DNA of 64,000 bases from Pogostemon cablin. Taxonomy: Eukaryota; Streptophyta; Magnoliopsida; Lamiales; Lamiaceae. Made by a program: the position numbers and the translations under genes. Location of the stretch: positions 11,464,852 to 11,528,851 of the forward strand of contig CM042958.1 in NCBI GenBank assembly GCA_023678885.1. Reading direction: 5' to 3'. This document shows positions 46,602-59,900 of the stretch, in pieces (within the stretch, counting starts at the first letter, position 1; the number at the start of each line of letters is the position of its first letter). Under the pieces are notes generated by a model that saw only the letters and a list, made by a program, of their open reading frames with translations, ran no database searches and was not told where the DNA came from.

Positions 46602-46894
46602 CTCCCTCCGTCCCAAGAATACATTCGTCCTCTAGCACGAAGTTTAAGAAAAGTAACTTTTTGGTAGTGTGATGTAAGAAAGAGAGGGGTATTTTGGGTA
46701 ATTGAGTAGAATAAAGTATTATGATATAGTTGACTTTGACTATATTGTGTGTAAAAAGAATATGACATTTTTATAATAATATTGTAGTATTGTAAGGTTA
46801 TTAATATTATGCATTGTTTCAATTTTAGAGTGTGAAAGTATTCTTGGGACGGAACAAAATGAAAAGTGTAAATATATTCTTAGGACGGAGGGAA
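46602..46894. mobile_element. Stowaway-type MITE
   Basis: Starts CTCCCTCCGTCCCAAGAATA after TA and ends CTTAGGACGGAGGGAA before TA. Length is 293 bp. The right subterminal part is partly duplicated (TATTCTTGGGACGGAACAAA and the final copy). Confidence 0.8.
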
Positions 46895-47275
46895 TATTTA
46901 ATTCTGTATCACCCACTTTAATTATTATATAATTGATAATTAATTTATTAATTAATCTTTACTAACCAATTAAAATTTCCAATAATAACAATAGTAGTAA
47001 TAATAATAAAATAGTAATTACTATTGTAAAAATACATAAATAAAACGTGACAAATTTAAAGCTATCATATAATTAATAAATGATAAATAGAAAGTGTCTA
47101 ATTTCCTATATAATAAATCAAATTGCGTTTTAATTACAATCATCACATTTGCAATTAATTTATTCAAATGTTGAACTGTAATAACTCGTATTGCAGTATG
47201 AATGTGATCCGGACAACGTTGAAGGCGAAATTTTGATTCAGTTGTTAGACAAGTATGAAACAGCGTGGATGTCAA
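46895..47275. other. AT-rich intergenic, no gene seen
   Basis: No supported feature. An (AAT)-like run lies at about 46980-47010. Confidence 0.4.
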
Positions 47276-47741
47276 AAATGGCTCGGCCAGCCCGGATCCG
47301 CCCTGGCATGTGAATTTGGGCCGGACCCGATCTAACCCGTATCAAGAATGGGGCGAGTCTGGATAGTAATGATGCTCCGTTTTGATCCGTTTGGACCTAT
47401 TTATTATTTCTATTATATAAAATATTATGTATATAACATATATATTTTATTTATATTTTTTATTTTATTCATTATTTATAAGATATATTTACTTAATTGA
47501 TTAATTAAATAGAAAATACATGATATTTCTATTTAATTAATTACTAATTAAATAAAATAATATATATTATACATTATTTATAATAGATATAAAAATTTAA
47601 AATAAAATAAAAAATCAAAATGGGTCAAAAATGGACCGGACTCGCCCCGCCCGGTACGGGTCACGGGGCGGGCCGAACCCGCGACAAAAGAATGGGTCCG
47701 AGTACTCAACTACCGGCCCGACCCGGCCCATTGACATCCCT
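47276..47741. mobile_element. Decayed hAT-like element with GC-rich ends
   Basis: The left end (GGATGTCAAAAATGGCTCGG) and right end (inverse of GGATGTCAATGGGCCGGGTC) are imperfect inverted repeats with a GC-rich subterminal zone (GCCCCGCCCGGTACGGG). An AT-rich core lies between them. The 8-bp target duplication is no longer visible. Confidence 0.5.
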
Positions 47742-48517
47742 AATCGGATCTCTACACTCAACTACAGTGGACACGGTTACAAGTTGTTGGAGCATCTATT
47801 GAGTTATATTTTGATATTTAGAAATTAAATTAAATTGCATTTTAGGGATGTACACTAGCATATATGATGTTGGTAATTTTAGGAATTAGATTAGATTTAC
47901 AATTTATTTAATTGATTTGTTTTTTATCTATGTTTATAATCTGATATACATTCCTAAACTGTAATGCAATCTTATTCTTAATTATCAAAATATAACTCAA
48001 TAACTTCGGTCAGGATTTGGGAGTTAAGCAACAGTGTAATTCTTTAGTACTCCATGTAAAAAAAAAAAGAAAAAGAAAAGTACAATGAAAGGTTACTTTT
48101 CAATACAAAAAGTAATATTTAATCTATCCAAAAGATTTATGCACACATTTTTTTTTAACGGTGTAAAACCATATCCATTATTTGAGTTCCTCTTATTAAA
48201 TAAATAAAATTATTATTATAAGTGTTGCAACAAACGCAGCCAGCCTCATGTATGATGATGTAGTATTATTAATTTAGAATATGTGAAAATTCCATTTATG
48301 CCCCTAAATTTTTTAGTGGAAGTAGCATAGTGCAAAACTGGGTGGTAGCTTGCATTACTCTCACATTCTCCATCTTTCATTTGATGTTCCTCAATTGTTG
48401 TTCACTTAACTTTATTACTCTTTAAGCTTAATTTTGCCATATATAGGTGGAATGCATGTTTTTTGAGTTTACTTTTTTATTTTTTCCTTTTATGCTACTA
48501 TAGATAATCTATGTACA
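47742..48517. other. Intergenic, no gene seen
   Basis: An inverted stretch (ATTGCATTTTAGGGATGTAC near 47835 and CATTCCTAAACTGTAATGCA near 47950) suggests a small foldback of about 200 bp. Nothing else is supported. Confidence 0.35.
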
Positions 48518-48520
48518 TTA

Positions 48521-48896
48521 CACTAAAAAAAATATTTTTTAACAACCGAATTTAGCAACACAATTCAATCCGTTGTTAATTAGCAATGGATTAAAAACAA
48601 AAATGACATTTTTGTTTTAGAAACGGAGTACCAACGAATTTATTTTCTATTTTAGCAATGAAATTCAATCCGTTTGTAATTACCAACGGATTACAAGGGA
48701 ATCATTATATAAATTACCAACAGAATTATTAGCAACATATTACCAACGGAATTGATTTTCCGTTGCTAAAAATTTACCAACCACCACTTTACCAACGGAT
48801 TCCGTTGTTAATCCGTTGATAAGCAATTTAACAATAGAATTAAGACTTTTAGCAACGGAATATTCCGTTATTAAAAAATAATTTTCTTTTGTAGTG
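48521..48896. mobile_element. CACTA-type MITE, copy 2
   Basis: The left end starts CACTAAAAAAAATATTTTTT and the right end is the inverse of CACTACAAAAGAAAATTATT. It is flanked by the 3-bp duplication TTA (48518-48520 and 48897-48899). The interior matches copy 1 at 46003-46382 in order and sequence, with the same CAACGGA words. At 376 bp it is nearly the same length. Confidence 0.82.
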
Positions 48897-50123
48897 TTAT
48901 TCCTTATGGGCTTTAATTTCTTTATCTCATATACAAGAAACTTCCCACTGCCAAAATATTTTAAATATAAATTATAGTTCGTTCAAGAGTTAACTGATAT
49001 TTATGTGTATATATATATTAATTAATTCATGGCAAGGCCCAGCGTGTTATGGTTCACATAATTATTTATGTAAATCTAATAATTTATGTCGTATTATTAT
49101 TTTTAGGATTTACAATATTTAAGGGTATAATTATATTTATAATTTTAAAACAAGAAGAGTTATTGTGAAACATGATTCACAAAGGGACTCTCTATACTAG
49201 TATAAATTGTCTTCAAAACTCATCATATAAAATAACTAAAATAAATGAGACAAATAAACTTCAAATAAAAGAATATGGTCCCCATGCGTTAAATACATAT
49301 ATCAGCGTTTACTTATATAATGTTGCTCATAATTTCTATTTGTAGCTGTTTGTCTTTAACTCTTGGCATCCAAATCATAATTTAACATGTATATATATTA
49401 ATTAATATTTGCATGGAGCTGTTTGCTTCGTGCATGTTTCCAATATTTGAGGAAATGTAATTCACATTCTTTAATCTCATTTATCTTCTAGAAATATTTT
49501 ACTAAGTTTCCTTGATTAAATTAAAAAATAACTTGTTGCATTAACTGAGTGTACCTATATCCATGCATCCATATTTAATTCAAATATTACATTTTGGTAG
49601 AGATTTTTTTTTTAATATTGATGATACATCGGAACAAATTTCTGATCAAAATTGTCGAAGAGATCAAGCAAAACTATACTTTCGTATATATGTCAAAGGA
49701 AATCGATTTTTCAATGTAACTGCATTCCCAAATCTGATTCAACCGTCAAATAAATTCCCATCAACGCTCAAACTGATGTCATCCAACCAATTCTTAATAA
49801 AATTATGAAAAAATATTAATGATACATCTAAAAAAATCAATAATACCTATGCATATAACAATTTTCTTATACCAAATAAATTAGTCAATTCAATTAATTT
49901 GAATTATTTAATTAATACACGCAGTAATCAATTAATGCAATACGGGATTCCTTTTGAAATGGTACACATGCTACAACTATGCCCTAATTTAGTGTCATAG
50001 TTGTACTATTTTTACGACAATTTGCTGAATAAACAACATCTTATTGATAAAGAAAAAGAAATAGAGTTAAGAATATTTTGCAAAAACATTTTAACCTAAT
50101 AATTTAAAATCAGTAACGATTGA
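48897..50123. other. AT-rich intergenic, no gene seen
   Basis: No domain resemblance in any frame. A weak 81-codon frame at 49563-49808 has no recognisable content. Confidence 0.4.
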
Positions 50124-50306
50124 TGTCCAGAAAATATGTGGACATCTAAATTTAAATTAAACATTAAATTCATCTTAGGTGATTCCAGAATTTATAGGTT
50201 AGAATTTTGGAATGTCCAGAAAATATATGGACAACTAAATTTAAATTAAACATTAAATTCAATATCACAGGTGGTGATTCCAGAATTTATAGGTTAGAAT
50301 TTTGGG
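50124..50306. repeat. Direct tandem duplication, unit about 89-94 bp
   Basis: Two head-to-tail copies share TGTCCAGAAAATAT, AATTTAAATTAAACATTAAA and GATTCCAGAATTTATAGGTT. The second copy has a few extra bases (ATCACAGGTG). Non-coding. Confidence 0.8.
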
Positions 50307-52987
50307 TATTTTAGTGGAAGAGAGTAATTTAGAGGTTTGCATTTATAGAAAACTTTAGCAATTAGAGGATACTATGAAATTAACTCAAAATCTGATTCTT
50401 TTAAGAAATTCTGATAATACACACGACTGAGGGTTTATGTATAAAACTCAATATCTCTTTTTCTAAAACGTTCGATAATTTAAGATTCTATTAATTTAAA
50501 ATAAATATTTTAAATTAAATTAACCTTATCCGACTTCTTGTTCAGAATTATTCTAGAAGGGGTTCTTTAAGTGGTTGCATGCATGTGAAAAAGCGTAATA
50601 CAAGTTGAAATCATGGGTTTTATCATGTTGTTGTTAGCTTAAGCTATGTATTTATTTATTATAAACAATTTTAATAAAGATCATAATTAATCATCATATA
50701 TTTAATGTCACCATAATTTAATCACCACATTAAAAATCGTTCCATTTGGCTAGGTCGGCGGCCCCTAAAATTTTCAACTTTTACTTATTGCAACAGAACT
50801 TTGGAAAATTAGGATTACAATTCCTATAAACTACTTGGGAAGAATAATATTTGAAGTTATTATTCTAAGATACACATTCCAATCCTTATTATTATACTAA
50901 AACTCCTAGCAAAAGTTATTTTATTTTTAATCCGTCCATTCGTCCTAAGAATATGTTCGCCTTTATTGTTTCATATTATTTAAGAAAATGTTACCAGGCC
51001 TTTTAATTAATTTTATTAATTTTTTAGATAATGTGATATTGTTAAATAATAATGATAATTTTGAACTTAAAATATGTTTTTAAAGTTTTGAATTGAAATA
51101 ATTTTTTTTTTAGGATCGGTGAACCTGATTGTGAGAGTGATATTGAAATGAAAAAATAGTAAACTTAATATTAAAACGGAAAGAATATTTATTAATTTAT
51201 ATGTAAAATACAAATGTAATTGATTGGTAAAACGGTGGGAGTAAAAAATATCCTGATTACTCTGTCCCGTGATTCTTTTTCTAAAACGATTACGTTTTTA
51301 CCCCTTCTCGAAATTGTGAGATTTATTGTTATGACAGGGTTCTCCAAATCTTTTGTAATTTTTTTTTTATTTTTCCGTAATTATCAAAAGTTTTAAAACA
51401 CAATGACCAAAATAGAATTAAAAAAATTTCGACCTAAAATATTAAATTGGATAAAAATAATTAAAATAAAAAAATATTAGTAAAATTGAAAATTCTATTA
51501 AAAGGACTATATACAGATTCATACATAATTATAGACCAAAATGTAACATTTTCTCTACTTACCATGGAATAATTCTTTGTAAAATCTGTGCGTTAAACTA
51601 TCTTATGTAATGTCTTACATGACGGATAAGAAGTGATAATTTTTATAATGAAAAGTAGTATTCAAATAATAAAAAATGATAATGCTATTTTATAAATAAT
51701 TTATAGTATAAATAAAAATTAATAACATTTTAAAGTAAAAAGTGATAACTAATTAAAAAACGAAAATGATATCACTGTGAGAGAGGGGATTAGCCCTAAA
51801 TCTTTACACCTCCTACATTATAGATGATGTATTCCAATTATATTAGTTTTATAGTACATAAAAAATAATAATGTGGAAATGAGATACTCTTTAGTACAAT
51901 AAATGATTATTATTTTATAGAGTTAATTTTTAGTGCATAGAATAATAATAATATTATTAATTACATATGACAAAGAAAAAATGTAAAACCAACTCGTGAA
52001 ACATGAGTTGAGCATCCAGTGAATTTAACGAAACTATATAAAAGTTTGGTCACCCACTCACTATTAAAATATAGAAAAAAGAAAGTTGCAAATGTTTCTA
52101 AAAATATAATACACGAGAGTGAGATACAAGAAACTAAAATACAGAATAAAACATATGTAAGAAACAAATAATGCATTTAAGGAGAATAAGTTTTCTATTT
52201 TATTATTATTATTAATTTTAATGAGAGTAAGATAAATGATGATGAAAACTATTTACGTTAGCCTTTCCGCAAATTGTGTGCAAAAAAGTCTAAAAAATGC
52301 AAAGGTTGGTCCACAACTTTAGACTCAACAAATTCAAAATTTTAACAAAAATAGAATTATCTTATTAAATATAGGTAAAATTTTCATTATATATCATTTT
52401 AAATTTAACAATTTCTTTTAATGATTCATCTTTAATGAAAAAGGTTAATAAAATACTCAAAATAAACGAAAATATCATTGCTTCTATTTGTGACTCGTTT
52501 TAAAGACTTTAATCAATCAAGTAATAACATGTATAATTGAGACATAAAAATATTTGTATTCAATTGAATAGTATATTTTAATCTAATCAACAACTGTATT
52601 GAGATTATTTTTGTCAAATTAAGAATTTTAATAAATAGCCTTAGGATTAAAAAAAACATTCCAAAAAAGTCATGGGCATTATTGCATATTATTGGCAAAA
52701 ATGTGTCATTTATATATATATATATATATTTTTTTTTTAAAAACACCTTAAAAGATACTGATCGAGCATTATGTTTGCAAAATGTCAAAAATAAAAATAA
52801 AAATAATTCAAAAGAAGAACTGAAAAAATTGTCAATAATTTTGAATCAACTAATAAAATATCTATGTTATTTTTCAAAATTATTAGAGATTACGTATCGC
52901 ATAACTCTTTAGTCCATAGAATACTTCAAGTATTATTTTATTTAATTGTCTCATAAAAAATCAATAATTTAAAACCTCAAAATTTTC
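50307..52987. other. Intergenic with one decayed Stowaway-like element
   Basis: At about 50930-51190 the ends TCCGTCCATTCGTCCTAAGA and AAAACGGAAAGAATA suggest an old Stowaway copy. The rest is AT-rich. Runs with ATTATCACTTTT-like words near 51600-51780 resemble those at about 39160-39480. No gene is supported. Confidence 0.35.
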
Positions 52988-53255
52988 TTGGGTAAATTAC
53001 CAAAAGCCCCTTCGAGGTTTGTCCAAACTACCAAATAAATCCCGTGGTTTGAAAAATTACCAATTACCCCTTTTAACTTATTTTTTATTTGAACATTAAT
53101 AAAAATACATTTTTTCTTAAAATAAAGAATGATGAAAATGACATCAAGATCCATATATTTAACATTATATTTTTAAATTTTATTATTTTTTTAAAAAAAT
53201 ATTTTTTAAAGGGGATAATTGGTAAAATTTTAAATCACGGGATTTATTTGATAAT
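52988..53255. repeat. Foldback element with about 45-bp arms
   Basis: The left arm at 53032-53076 (CAAATAAATCCCGTGGTTTG, then AAAATTACCAATTACCCCTT) pairs with the right arm at 53207-53250 (AAAGGGGATAATTGGTAAAA, then ATCACGGGATTTATTTG) with few mismatches. The middle is about 130 bp of AT-rich sequence. It is probably a MITE or a foldback transposon; I cannot place the exact ends. Confidence 0.6.
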
Positions 53256-53677
53256 TGAGACATAGAAGAGAATTTGTGATTTCTTATTGTCAATTTATTT
53301 TAGTAAAAGTGGAGAGAAAGAATAATTGATTAGTTGGGAATGGGGCCTATGTTATCCAATGTTATGAAAAGTGGTCCAAGAATTGAGGTATGTGCCGTTG
53401 AACAAATGGGAAAGAAATTGGGCCCCTTTTCTCTTCTTCTTTTCTCAATTCCCCTTTACACTTTTCTTACATTTCTTCCACCCCATTGTCATTCAACAAT
53501 TAATTTTCAAATTGAGAATCTCTCAAAAATATAGTCTTATACTTTATTCCAAAACAAATCTATTACATGACTTTACTTATTTTAGGTTGCATATACTGAT
53601 ACACCCCCTTATCTTAATAGCTGTGTAAAAATTTTTGAGAATATCTCAATTAGAGTTGATAAGAGAAAGTATAATAA

Positions 53678-53946
53678 TCCCTCCTACCCAACCATCCTTC
53701 CTATGTTTAAGAAAAAATATTAATATTTAACTAATTTTGTTAATTTTAAAAGATATTGCAGTATATTTACGTAATAAAAATATTAAGTAATAGCATGTGT
53801 GTGAAAAATGAGTGATAAAATTGAAATTAAAGTAATTTTTGAGATTGTTAAATAAAATGATGGAGTATTTCCTTTTTTAGAATGTGAAGGATAGTGTGGG
53901 TCAAACGAATAAAAAAAGTCTAAAGAATTATGTGTAAAGGAGGAAG
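53678..53946. mobile_element. Diverged Stowaway-type MITE
   Basis: Starts TCCCTCCTACCCAACCATCC and ends GTAAAGGAGGAAG before TA. The inverted ends are imperfect but of the usual Stowaway type and size. Confidence 0.5.
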
Positions 53947-54996
53947 TATACGAATTATGAGTATGTAGAATTATATTTAACGCTAAACCTTAAAAAAAAA
54001 TTAAGCTCTAGAAATAAAATAATACATAATTATTAAATAAAGAGAAAAAATAGGTTGTGAATCAAAAAAAATTGTTACACAAACTAACATAAAAATATAG
54101 GAGAAAATTAAATAATTTATGATGCACAATGTTCCATTGATTGCAACATTGCCAAAAAGAAATAAAACTGCCCATCTATTATTTGTATTCCAAATAATAT
54201 TATTATAATTGCGTTTACAGACATCATAAAATGGCATTATCATCACAATAAATTTATAACTATTCGACAATTCTTAAATTGGGGGAAGCAATATCAACTC
54301 TATGGAGAAATCCGTTCATTGATATGTAGCTCCACTCATTATCAGTAGGGATATTAAATTAACTCGATAATCATACAAATTACTAATTATAATATAGGAA
54401 AAATAAAATAAATATCTTGATTTTAATGGTCAAAGTGGGTAAAGTTGATTATCTTTTAGAACACACGCTACATTAAAATATAGGGCTTTGCAGTCGATAA
54501 GGGGAAAACGTTACATTATTGTTGTCCCAATTCAAACATTATTGCCTACTATATCATATCAAAATTTATCAGTTATGTCGCAATCAACCATTCCATTAAT
54601 AATACCGTGGTTCCTTTTCTTTTGTAAATTTTGATTGGATTTTTTTTTTATTAGAGTGACTTTTTAAATCTTTGTGCATGTTTATAAAAATTGCGTTTGA
54701 AATGAAGATTAGATTACAGAAAAAATGAATTAAAAATTTTCTAGAATAATTCAAATATTAATGCTTCAAGAAAACGGTGTAATATAATAAGGTAATCCTT
54801 CATTAAAATTTAATCGAAATAAATTATAATAGACATTTTAAACATCAACATATATGGGATACATTTGAAACTAAGAAATCTCTTATTGTTATACATGCAT
54901 ATGGAATCATTTAGCAATACCATTTTTTATTTTAAAAATATAGTAAAATTATCTATCCTCTCCAAATTAAATTTTTGGGTACCCCATTTAACAACA

Positions 54997-55041
<45 letters not shown>

Positions 55042-55384
55042 TAATCTTGGATTCCAGTTTCCAATTGAAATAAATCTAATGTTGAAAAACACGAGGAAGG
55101 AATGTTATCAAGATTCTGGGCCGTGTTCAAGAGGTGGGCTTGTAAGTTCCAGGTCGCAGCCCAGTTTAATAATTATATGCATCCTAATTGGGCCAGCTCA
55201 CAATATCTACTGTAGACTCGATCACAGGCCCACGGCCTAAAAGTGTGCTAATTTTGAAATTAAAATATATTTTTCAGTTGTTAGATTGTGTATGATTTCT
55301 TTATTTGAAGATATGAACTTGTTTAATGTATGGAAAAAAATAGTAGATAGAATTAGTTTATGTCGGGATGAGTAATAGTATATA
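53947..55384. other. Intergenic, no gene seen
   Basis: Includes an (AAT)n microsatellite at about 55000-55044. No coding potential. Confidence 0.45.
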
Positions 55385-55568
55385 TTCTTTGGGAGTGAGG
55401 CTCCTGTGCACCCGGCTCCGTGCGCCTTTGTAATTTTCATGCCCTTTTACAATTTAAACCCCTAGCAATATATAGATTTAAATAGAATTGGAGGGGGAGA
55501 ATTGTGTTCACATGGGACACGGAGTATCCCTCCGTGTCACCGGGCGCAGGAGCTTTTACCTTCTTTGG
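55385..55568. mobile_element. 168-bp MITE with 8-bp TSD
   Basis: The element proper is 55393-55560. It is flanked by an exact 8-bp duplication TTCTTTGG (55385-55392 and 55561-55568). Near each end an inverted word GCTCCTGTGCACCCGG / GCTCCTGCGCCCGG is present, but the outermost 6-8 bases pair poorly. A related copy, in the other direction, is at 38467-38610. The 8-bp duplication fits hAT. Confidence 0.7.
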
Positions 55569-56251
55569 AAGGAAACATTTACCCATGGGAGTGTCTCAAT
55601 TCCTTTAACACCCAATTAATTAATACCATAATAGTTATCACTAAAACTAACATCTTATACAACATCAAGGCAATACTATCTCAAGATGTAAATAATTTTT
55701 TTAAAAAATGTGGGTTTTGTACTTTTCTCATGAGCCTTCCAATTAATTTGTACTGGGAAATACTTGGAAGTACAACTTAATGGATTTTTCCCATAAAGAA
55801 ATGAATTGTACAAAGTACACACTTGTACTCACAAAAGTAACTTCCTGTACGTATCTCCCAATGATCATACATTTTGTTATATCTATAAAACTGGACTATC
55901 AGAAATTGATGAATCAATTCATAGACTTTCAAGTTGAGAGAAGAGAGAAGAGAGAAGAGAGAGAGAGATTGAAAAGAGATGGTGGTGAAATCCAAGAGGG
56001 GTAACATGAGAACATATAAATGATCATACAATCATGGCTTTACATGTTCTCAGGTCGCCCCTGTAGGATTATTATCCACTTCATTTGTCCACAAAATACA
56101 GAATTCAAGCAGATGGAAGGTCAGTAACTTCATTTTTCATCATTGTATTCTTCAAGAATTTGCAAAAATGATACTCCATAATAAAAACTTTGCAGATGAT
56201 GAAAAATAAATAGGAATCCCAGAGAGAGAGAGAGAGAGAGGGGGGAGAGAG
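55569..56251. other. 3' flank of LAS1
   Basis: Contains GA-rich runs at about 55938-55972 and 56220-56250; the latter starts a few bases after the LAS1 stop and is probably in its 3' UTR. No other gene. Confidence 0.45.
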
Positions 56252-59200
56252 TTAAATCAGCAATCTTACAGCTGATGCAATAGCTAACATCTCTTCTTTT
56301 CCAACTTCCTTCCACACCCCATCAATCATCAGATGTCCCTTGATACCTTCATTCACACCATCATCATCCACACCTTGCATCACACAATCTGCTTCCTTCT
56401 CAACATCATCCATTTTCTCAATTCCAACATCACCATCTCCTTCATCATGACTCTGTTTGCTGTGTTCTATGTTACCTGATACCTCACTGTGTTTATCAAC
56501 GCATTCAAGAACTGGAAGCGTACCTGAGAACCCAATCGTATGAGGCAGCATCCCTATTGGACACGGATTCCATGACTTCACTACCATCCATTTGCTCTTA
56601 CTCCCCATTTCACCCCGATCTGACCCTTCATTCTTGCTCTGCACTCGACGTTTTCTGAGCAGCTCGAGCTTCTCTTCACCTTCTCGAACACAATATTCTT
56701 GTTGAGAAAGAAGGGTTTCATTAAAAGAGTCGACGGAGTTCGTTTCTGAAGTTGGTGGTTGCTGTATCAAAGCGATTTTCTTGAGTTTCTGGAGTAGATT
56801 GCTGTCTCCAGTAAGTTCAGCTAGAGCCAGAGCTGAACTCATTAGCTTCTTGTTTGCAGGTGGAGATAAAAGAAGACATCTCCGAAGTAATCCTAGAATA
56901 GTTTCCTTGGGAATATGTCTATTGTTTTCTGCAAATTCCTTTTGATCGACAAGATTCAAGGTTTTCAGATTTCCAGCAAGCCACTCGAAAAGATGCGAAA
57001 GTAGTCCCAACTGATTAGATTTTGCAGATGCATCAGCAGATTGATGGTCATCTGATGAAGATACAGAAAGGGTTAACAACTATGATGGATGGATGAATCA
57101 GAAAGACGGATTTGGATCAGTCATGCTTGATTACGGAGGATCCAGATTCCAGAAACACAAACATCGAATTCTATTTTTTTCATTGCATGCCACGTTTTAG
57201 CATATCACTACACGATGTGAACTTTCAGAATAAAAAGACAAGCTTTGATATGGCTTTAGTACCTGGTACAGATTTCATGGCCCAATTGCTCTCCATCTTC
57301 TCAAGAACAGCATGGATGAGAGTTGAAAGAAATTGTGGTTCTTTTCTTGACAATTTCAAAACAACAGATTTCCAGTCATCAAATGCAGTTTGTTTATTTG
57401 CTGTGCTACTGAGAAACCGTGAATCATCTGAGTTATTTGCTACGTTGGATGAATCTAAAGCGTTTAACAAATATTTCAACAGAAGATTGACAAGCACTGT
57501 GGAAGACGAAGAGTACAAGCGGAGGGTCTTCTTCAAAGAAATAGCAAGATGCTTCTTCGAACCTTAAACACAGGAATTTTTCAATCACTAAGTTTACAAC
57601 TTATTAGAATTTTTGAACACTAACTTTACAACTTCTTAAAAATAGTCCTTATGGCTGGAATTTCTCAAAAATGTGTCAAAAATAGTGAACTTTTTCTGTA
57701 ATTAATGAATGTTGTTCTATGACAAAGGAATACTATATATCAAGTGAATTCAGTATAGTATTGAGACTCTAGTTAATTTTAATAATAAAGTAGCAATACA
57801 CACACACGGGGCATTATAACTTCACCGTTAGTGTGAGATCGTGATGACTTCCCAGCTGCAAGATGTAGAAGTTTACTTGGTCCACAGAAGTGTTCCGTAC
57901 ATCTACAACCTGCATAATGTTTTCTTACATAATTTTACCAAATATGTTTCACTGACACAATCTACAGGTACAAAAGGGTCTGAATTCAGTTGTAAAAAGG
58001 CATGACTAGACTCACGTTTTCCCTTTACATGAGAACTCAATTTTCCGATTTGTTTCGCCTTCAGACAAAGAGAAACTTCTCGTAGACTGCGCTTGATTTC
58101 TTTCCTGAGATTGGAAAGTTGGTTGTGTTGAGAAGGAATCGCCTTTTCTTGAGGTTCCCAATAATAAGATAACAACCAATCCAGTGCCTGCATAATTTTT
58201 GGCAATACATTCAATTTAGTGAAGTGCGAATTCCACACAGTAGCTAATTCTGAAAATATAATGAAACAAGGCTCTAAGACAATACTTGGTGACCTTTAAT
58301 TCTGTAACTTAAAGGACATGCTTAGATTAGTGTGCCCTATTGTATTCAAGTAGAACAGAAGGCAAATATAGTTCAAAGGGCGTGCGTGCATAAGAGTTTT
58401 GTTCGAATGAAAAGAACATACTATTATAAAAAGTGAGAATAAATCCCAAATAGAACTTATTTATGAAGATCTTTTCCTCATTATTGGCAGTATTTAAAAC
58501 TCACCAAATGATCAGAAGTAATACTGACTTCACGAGCTGATTAATGGACAATACTCGTGGATTTAATTTAGAAGAAATATCCTACCCGAAAGTTGAACTG
58601 AAACAAGACAAAAGAATAAATAAATCCATAACTGTTTAGAATGAAATATTACCTTTCCTGATGCTAGACGGAGTAGTTGAAGAGAAGGGAGATCGCGGTG
58701 AGAACACTCTGCAAGTACCACAAATATATGTTACAGTTAGAAAAATGAACACAGCATATAGCATCCTTAAGGTAATACCAGTATTAATAATCAAAAGGGA
58801 AACAATAAAAAATGCAGATCCTCACAAGACAAAATATTCAGATATAATCACCATGACGAATATCTATCAGCATTCTGGGAATGCCCATGGCATCAGCTGC
58901 TTCCCCAATTGAAATTTCATTCTTCTTTCGGGTCTTTTCAACCACACCATTCACAAGCCTAGCGGAAGCAAAAATATAAATTTGAAATTTAGGGTAAAAA
59001 ACACAATGGGATATGCATAAACTTAACATCAGAATACAAAAGTAGAAAATATGGCAACCTCATGATTGCCATGGAGTATAGCATAGCCAGCATTTCATCA
59101 GACTGAGAAGCCATTCCAATCAAGTCATTTCTACAATCATCAAGAGAGAATAAAAACCACGCACATATACAATCAAAATGTAATGCACTCACATGCCTCT

Positions 59201-59900
59201 ACAGTGTTCCTTCACATCTCTAAATCTAAAAATCATAGCAAATGAGTTCTTCAGAACACACAATAATTTTATAAGTGTGCATATATATGGAACACTTTGC
59301 TCAGAAACAAGTAAAAAAAAGTGGCGTTTCTTTGAATTTCCAAACAGAGAAAAAAAATGACAAAATAGTGCTAGCTGTATCGAGAAAAGAATCATCATCC
59401 CACAAGAAGAAATGTATTATTTTGCAAAGAGGCAATCTACATGATCTAAGTGAAATGACCACTTAAATGGTAGTAGTTTATACAAGCAGAAGATTAAAAG
59501 AATTAAAAAATACCTAAAATAGGGATCTTTCTGCTGGGTTTCAACAACGGAAGCCGTAACTTCGACCATCACGGGAATGCAACCTCTGCTTCGCCATGTT
59601 GATATCTACAAAACCCATCAACAAGAGGAAAACACATGAATCCGAAATCATAAACACTAATAACAGACGAATTGAAGAAAGTAATACTACATCAGTTATT
59701 TCAAGCATAATAATTAATTTGATAAAGTTTCTCACTCTTCGTAGGGCAGAAGCAACGGAATCAGGAGAAGAAGAGAAAAGGGAGCCCCTGACGAATTTCC
59801 ACTCATCCCAGGTCATCCATGGCACCAGCTTGAAGCCGAGGGGCATGTCCTCGACGACGTCGTCTGGGTTGTATTCCTTAAACTCTAGCATAGACTCCAT
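56252..59900 (-). CDS. LAS1: LAS1-like pre-rRNA processing endonuclease
   Basis: Nine exons in transcript order: 59900-59736, 59605-59514, 59130-59059, 58958-58852, 58708-58653, 58187-57929, 57909-57826, 57562-57263 and 57051-56252, giving 644 residues. The N-terminal Las1 domain spans about residues 33-165 (VPWMTWDEWKFVRG, ISTWRSRGCIPVMVEVTAS, then IDIRHECSHRDLPSLQLL). The HEPN catalytic motif R-x4-H is R144 to H149. The C-terminal half is long and mostly plant-type, ending EMLAIASAVRLLI. Las1 with the Grc3 kinase cleaves ITS2 in pre-60S ribosome maturation in the nucleolus. The first in-frame ATG is used (MESMLEFKEYN). The short intron between exons 6 and 7 and the start of exon 9 were fixed by frame and conservation, so those two junctions are the least certain. 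It is divergent from GEX1. Confidence 0.88.

Noticed and set aside
54927..55130. Frame with a long isoleucine run
   Set aside because: It is the translated (AAT)n microsatellite.
57112..57567. Plus-strand 151-codon open frame
   Set aside because: It is antisense to LAS1 exon 8, which matches the family on the minus strand.
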